NCBI RefSeq assembly: GCF_004331465.1 | Contig: NZ_SJKB01000007.1 | Coordinates: 186,001-250,000, forward strand | Reading direction: 5' to 3' | Origin: Kribbella pittospori | GTDB lineage: Bacteria; Actinomycetota; Actinomycetes; Propionibacteriales; Kribbellaceae | Length of the DNA stretch: 64,000 nt | In this document: piece by piece, positions 62,352 through 64,000 of the stretch | Layout: every line of letters starts with the position of its first letter | How positions within the stretch are numbered: the first letter of the stretch is position 1 | Program-made: the position numbers and the translations under genes | Notes under the pieces: generated by a model | Told to the model about the DNA's origin: nothing | The model's input: the letters and a program-made list of their open reading frames with translations, nothing else | The model's database searches: none

Positions 62352-62792
62352 ATGGGGTCAAGGGGTAGCCGCCGTCGAACCAGGACCACAGTTCTCACCG
62401 TTGCCAACGGTCTGCTGATCGTTGTCTGCCTGGGTGTGAGTGTCGCGCTCTTCTCCCAGAATGCTTGGATTCTGCGGACTGCCGCAGCGGGCGCCGTCGT
62501 GATCGCGATCGCCGCCTCGGTGCTGTTCCGCCATCAGTTGCTGGTCGAGCGGCTGGCCCATTCCGACGAACGCGCCCAGGTGGCGCAGGAGTACTCCCGG
62601 ATCACCAGCGCGCGGGTGGTCGAGAACGCCGAGTTCGTCGACCTGATGCAGCGCCGGTTGGACAAGATCGACCAGCGCCTGGACAAGATCGACCAGGAGG
62701 TCGCCACGGTCGTTGCCGCCGGCGACAAACACTCCCAGGCCGACGCCCCCACCGTCGTGGATCTGAAGCTGCGAGGCCTGGCCGCTTCCTGA
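62352..62792 (+). CDS. Small membrane protein with coiled-coil tail (DUF6779-like)
   Basis: 146 residues. Two adjacent membrane helices (about 13-33 and 40-60) are followed by a charged helix (about 64-125) with a heptad-like repeat LDKIDQRLDKIDQEV. It should be inner-membrane anchored with a cytoplasmic or external coiled coil. Similar proteins follow DUF3180 genes in relatives. Function unknown. Confidence 0.75.
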   Translation: MGSRGSRRRTRTTVLTVANGLLIVVCLGVSVALFSQNAWILRTAAAGAVVIAIAASVLFRHQLLVERLAHSDERAQVAQEYSRITSARVVENAEFVDLMQRRLDKIDQRLDKIDQEVATVVAAGDKHSQADAPTVVDLKLRGLAAS

Positions 62793-62836
62793 CGCGGACC
62801 TCCCGGCCCATACTTCGGTGTGGGGAGGGGATGGCC

Positions 62837-63232
62837 ATGGGGCTGGATGCGAACTATCCGGCGGTGACGATGAACGATCCGAACGGGCACGTCACGGTCT
62901 TCAACGAGGATCACCTGCCGATCGGGCAGTTGGGCCCGCCGCCGTTCGAGTCGGCGTCGGTGAACGTGACGTGCCGGCGGAAGGCGTGGGAGGACGCGGA
63001 CTGGTACCGGCTGCTCAGCGCGGAGGGCTGGCCGTTCCCGGCCAACGAGGCGTACGTCGCGGCCAGCGAGACGCACGAGCTGAATCCCGGCCAGCCGTAT
63101 CCGATCCCGCAGTGCGCGTCAGGCTGTCCGATCAAGATCGGGCAGGCGGCGGGTGCTGGGGCGTTGGCGATCGGAGCGGCAGCTGCCGCGGCGGCCTGGC
63201 GGCGTCGCCGGAGGGCACCGGGAATCGCCTGA
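62837..63232 (+). CDS. Hypothetical protein with C-terminal membrane anchor
   Basis: 131 residues. The N-terminal part (MGLDANYPAVTMNDPNGHVTVFNEDHLPIG) is soluble and has two clusters of polar residues. The C-terminal Ala/Gly helix (about 103-118) followed by WRRRRR would act as a membrane anchor. I do not recognise the family. ATG 62831 is a second choice; 62837 has better spacing from GGGGAGG. Confidence 0.6.
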   Translation: MGLDANYPAVTMNDPNGHVTVFNEDHLPIGQLGPPPFESASVNVTCRRKAWEDADWYRLLSAEGWPFPANEAYVAASETHELNPGQPYPIPQCASGCPIKIGQAAGAGALAIGAAAAAAAWRRRRRAPGIA

Positions 63233-63291
63233 GCGACCGGGTGGTGGACCGGGAGGAGCGGGGAGCCGGTGATCCCGCGTAGGTTCTGGGT

Positions 63292-64000
63292 GTGGATCTC
63301 GCTGAACTGCTGAAGGTTGCCGAAGCCGCCGTCGATCGGGGCCGGGTGGTGACCGACTCCCGGGCGCCTGGGGTGCTCACATCCAAGGGCGATCGGGACA
63401 TGGCGTCCGAGGTGGACTTCGCCGTGGAGCGGGAGGTGCGTGCCTTTCTCGAGCGGGAGACGCCGGAGATCGGCGTACTCGGTGAGGAGGAAGGCGGCGC
63501 GACGGACGGGACCCGATGGGTGCTCGATCCGATCGACGGGACGGTGAACTTCATCCACGGCGTACCGCTGTGGGGGATCTCGCTCGGACTGATCCACGAG
63601 GGACGGGCAGTGGCGGGCGTGATCGACCATCCCGCGCTCGGGACCAGGTACGCCGCGGCCGAGGGCCACGGTGCGACCTGCAACGGCAAGCCCATCGGCG
63701 GTAGCGAGTGCGCGGACCTGAGTGAGGCGTTGGTTGCCGTGGGCGACTATGGGGTCGGCCCGGACGCGGACCGGGTGAACGCCGAGCGGCTCGCCCTGAC
63801 GCAGCTCCTGTACCCGCGAGCTCAGCGGATCCGGATGATCGGTACGGCGGCCACCGCGCTGACCTGGACCGCGGCCGGTCACTTCGACGCGACGATCATG
63901 TTCTCCAACAAGCCCTGGGACACGATGGCCGGCGTCTCCATCTGCCGTGAGGCCGGCGTCACGGTCCTCGACCTCGACGGCTCACAGCACGCCCCCGAGT
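63292..64000 (+). CDS. Inositol monophosphatase-family enzyme (truncated by window end)
   Basis: About 236 residues visible; the C-terminus is cut off. The metal- and substrate-binding motifs are present: GVLGEEEGG, WVLDPIDGTVNFIHGVP and PWDTMAGVSICREAG. The family includes inositol-1-monophosphatase, histidinol-phosphatase (HisN) and CysQ; the sequence alone does not decide. It starts with GTG. Confidence 0.88.
   Translation, partial: MDLAELLKVAEAAVDRGRVVTDSRAPGVLTSKGDRDMASEVDFAVEREVRAFLERETPEIGVLGEEEGGATDGTRWVLDPIDGTVNFIHGVPLWGISLGLIHEGRAVAGVIDHPALGTRYAAAEGHGATCNGKPIGGSECADLSEALVAVGDYGVGPDADRVNAERLALTQLLYPRAQRIRMIGTAATALTWTAAGHFDATIMFSNKPWDTMAGVSICREAGVTVLDLDGSQHAPE

Overview
The window is high-GC actinobacterial chromosome, most like Kribbella or a close relative. 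The evidence is the strong G/C third-position bias, the F420 pathway gene fbiC, a cell-wall gene set (LysM/transglycosylase, NlpC/P60, DacB), and the housekeeping order ppa, dacB, metalloprotease, tilS, hpt, ftsH, folE, folP, folB, folK. A class III lanthipeptide cluster with its own prolyl oligopeptidase also fits, because that arrangement is known from Kribbella flavida (flavipeptin). The genus is an inference. I found no tRNA, rRNA, CRISPR array or insertion sequence.

Layout. 0-8 kb: a LacI regulator, a molybdopterin oxidoreductase, a small P-loop kinase, a TetR gene divergent from a membrane protein, a Pr6Pr membrane protein, a methyltransferase, a secreted LysM/transglycosylase and a DUF5946 protein. 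8.2-17 kb: the SapB/flavipeptin-like lanthipeptide cluster. On the minus strand the order is lanKC, a 45-residue precursor gene (14230-14367), prolyl oligopeptidase and two ABC half-transporters; a convergent RamR-like LuxR regulator lies at 8237. 17-25 kb: a broken lipoprotein gene, a NUDIX-like protein, a molybdate operon (ModE-like regulator, modA, modB, modC), an acyl-CoA oxidase-like gene with an acidic partner, and a 922-bp gene-free stretch full of hairpins. 25-35 kb: a NarL-type two-component system, fbiC, two TetR genes and a GH116-like glycosidase. 35-50 kb: regulator-effector pairs (MarR/glycosyltransferase, TetR/MFS pump, XRE/SDR, LysR/SDR, MarR/quinone oxidoreductase) and secreted proteins (ThuA-ricin lectin, BNR-repeat protein, EEP phosphatase, NlpC/P60). 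50-64 kb: core cell-wall, nucleotide and folate genes, ending in a truncated inositol monophosphatase.

How the main system should work. LanKC phosphorylates, eliminates and cyclises Ser/Thr and Cys in the precursor, giving two rings with SapB spacing (S-x2-S/T-x3-C). The prolyl oligopeptidase can cut after a Pro in the leader, and the two ABC proteins export the product. The unusual point is a Gly/His-rich block, GYGHGGHHHGG, between the predicted cut site and the first ring.

Several regulator genes have a TAnnnT box 6-7 nt before the start codon and no Shine-Dalgarno sequence, which suggests leaderless transcripts. Clear palindromic operators are visible at 32569, 36540 and 50084.
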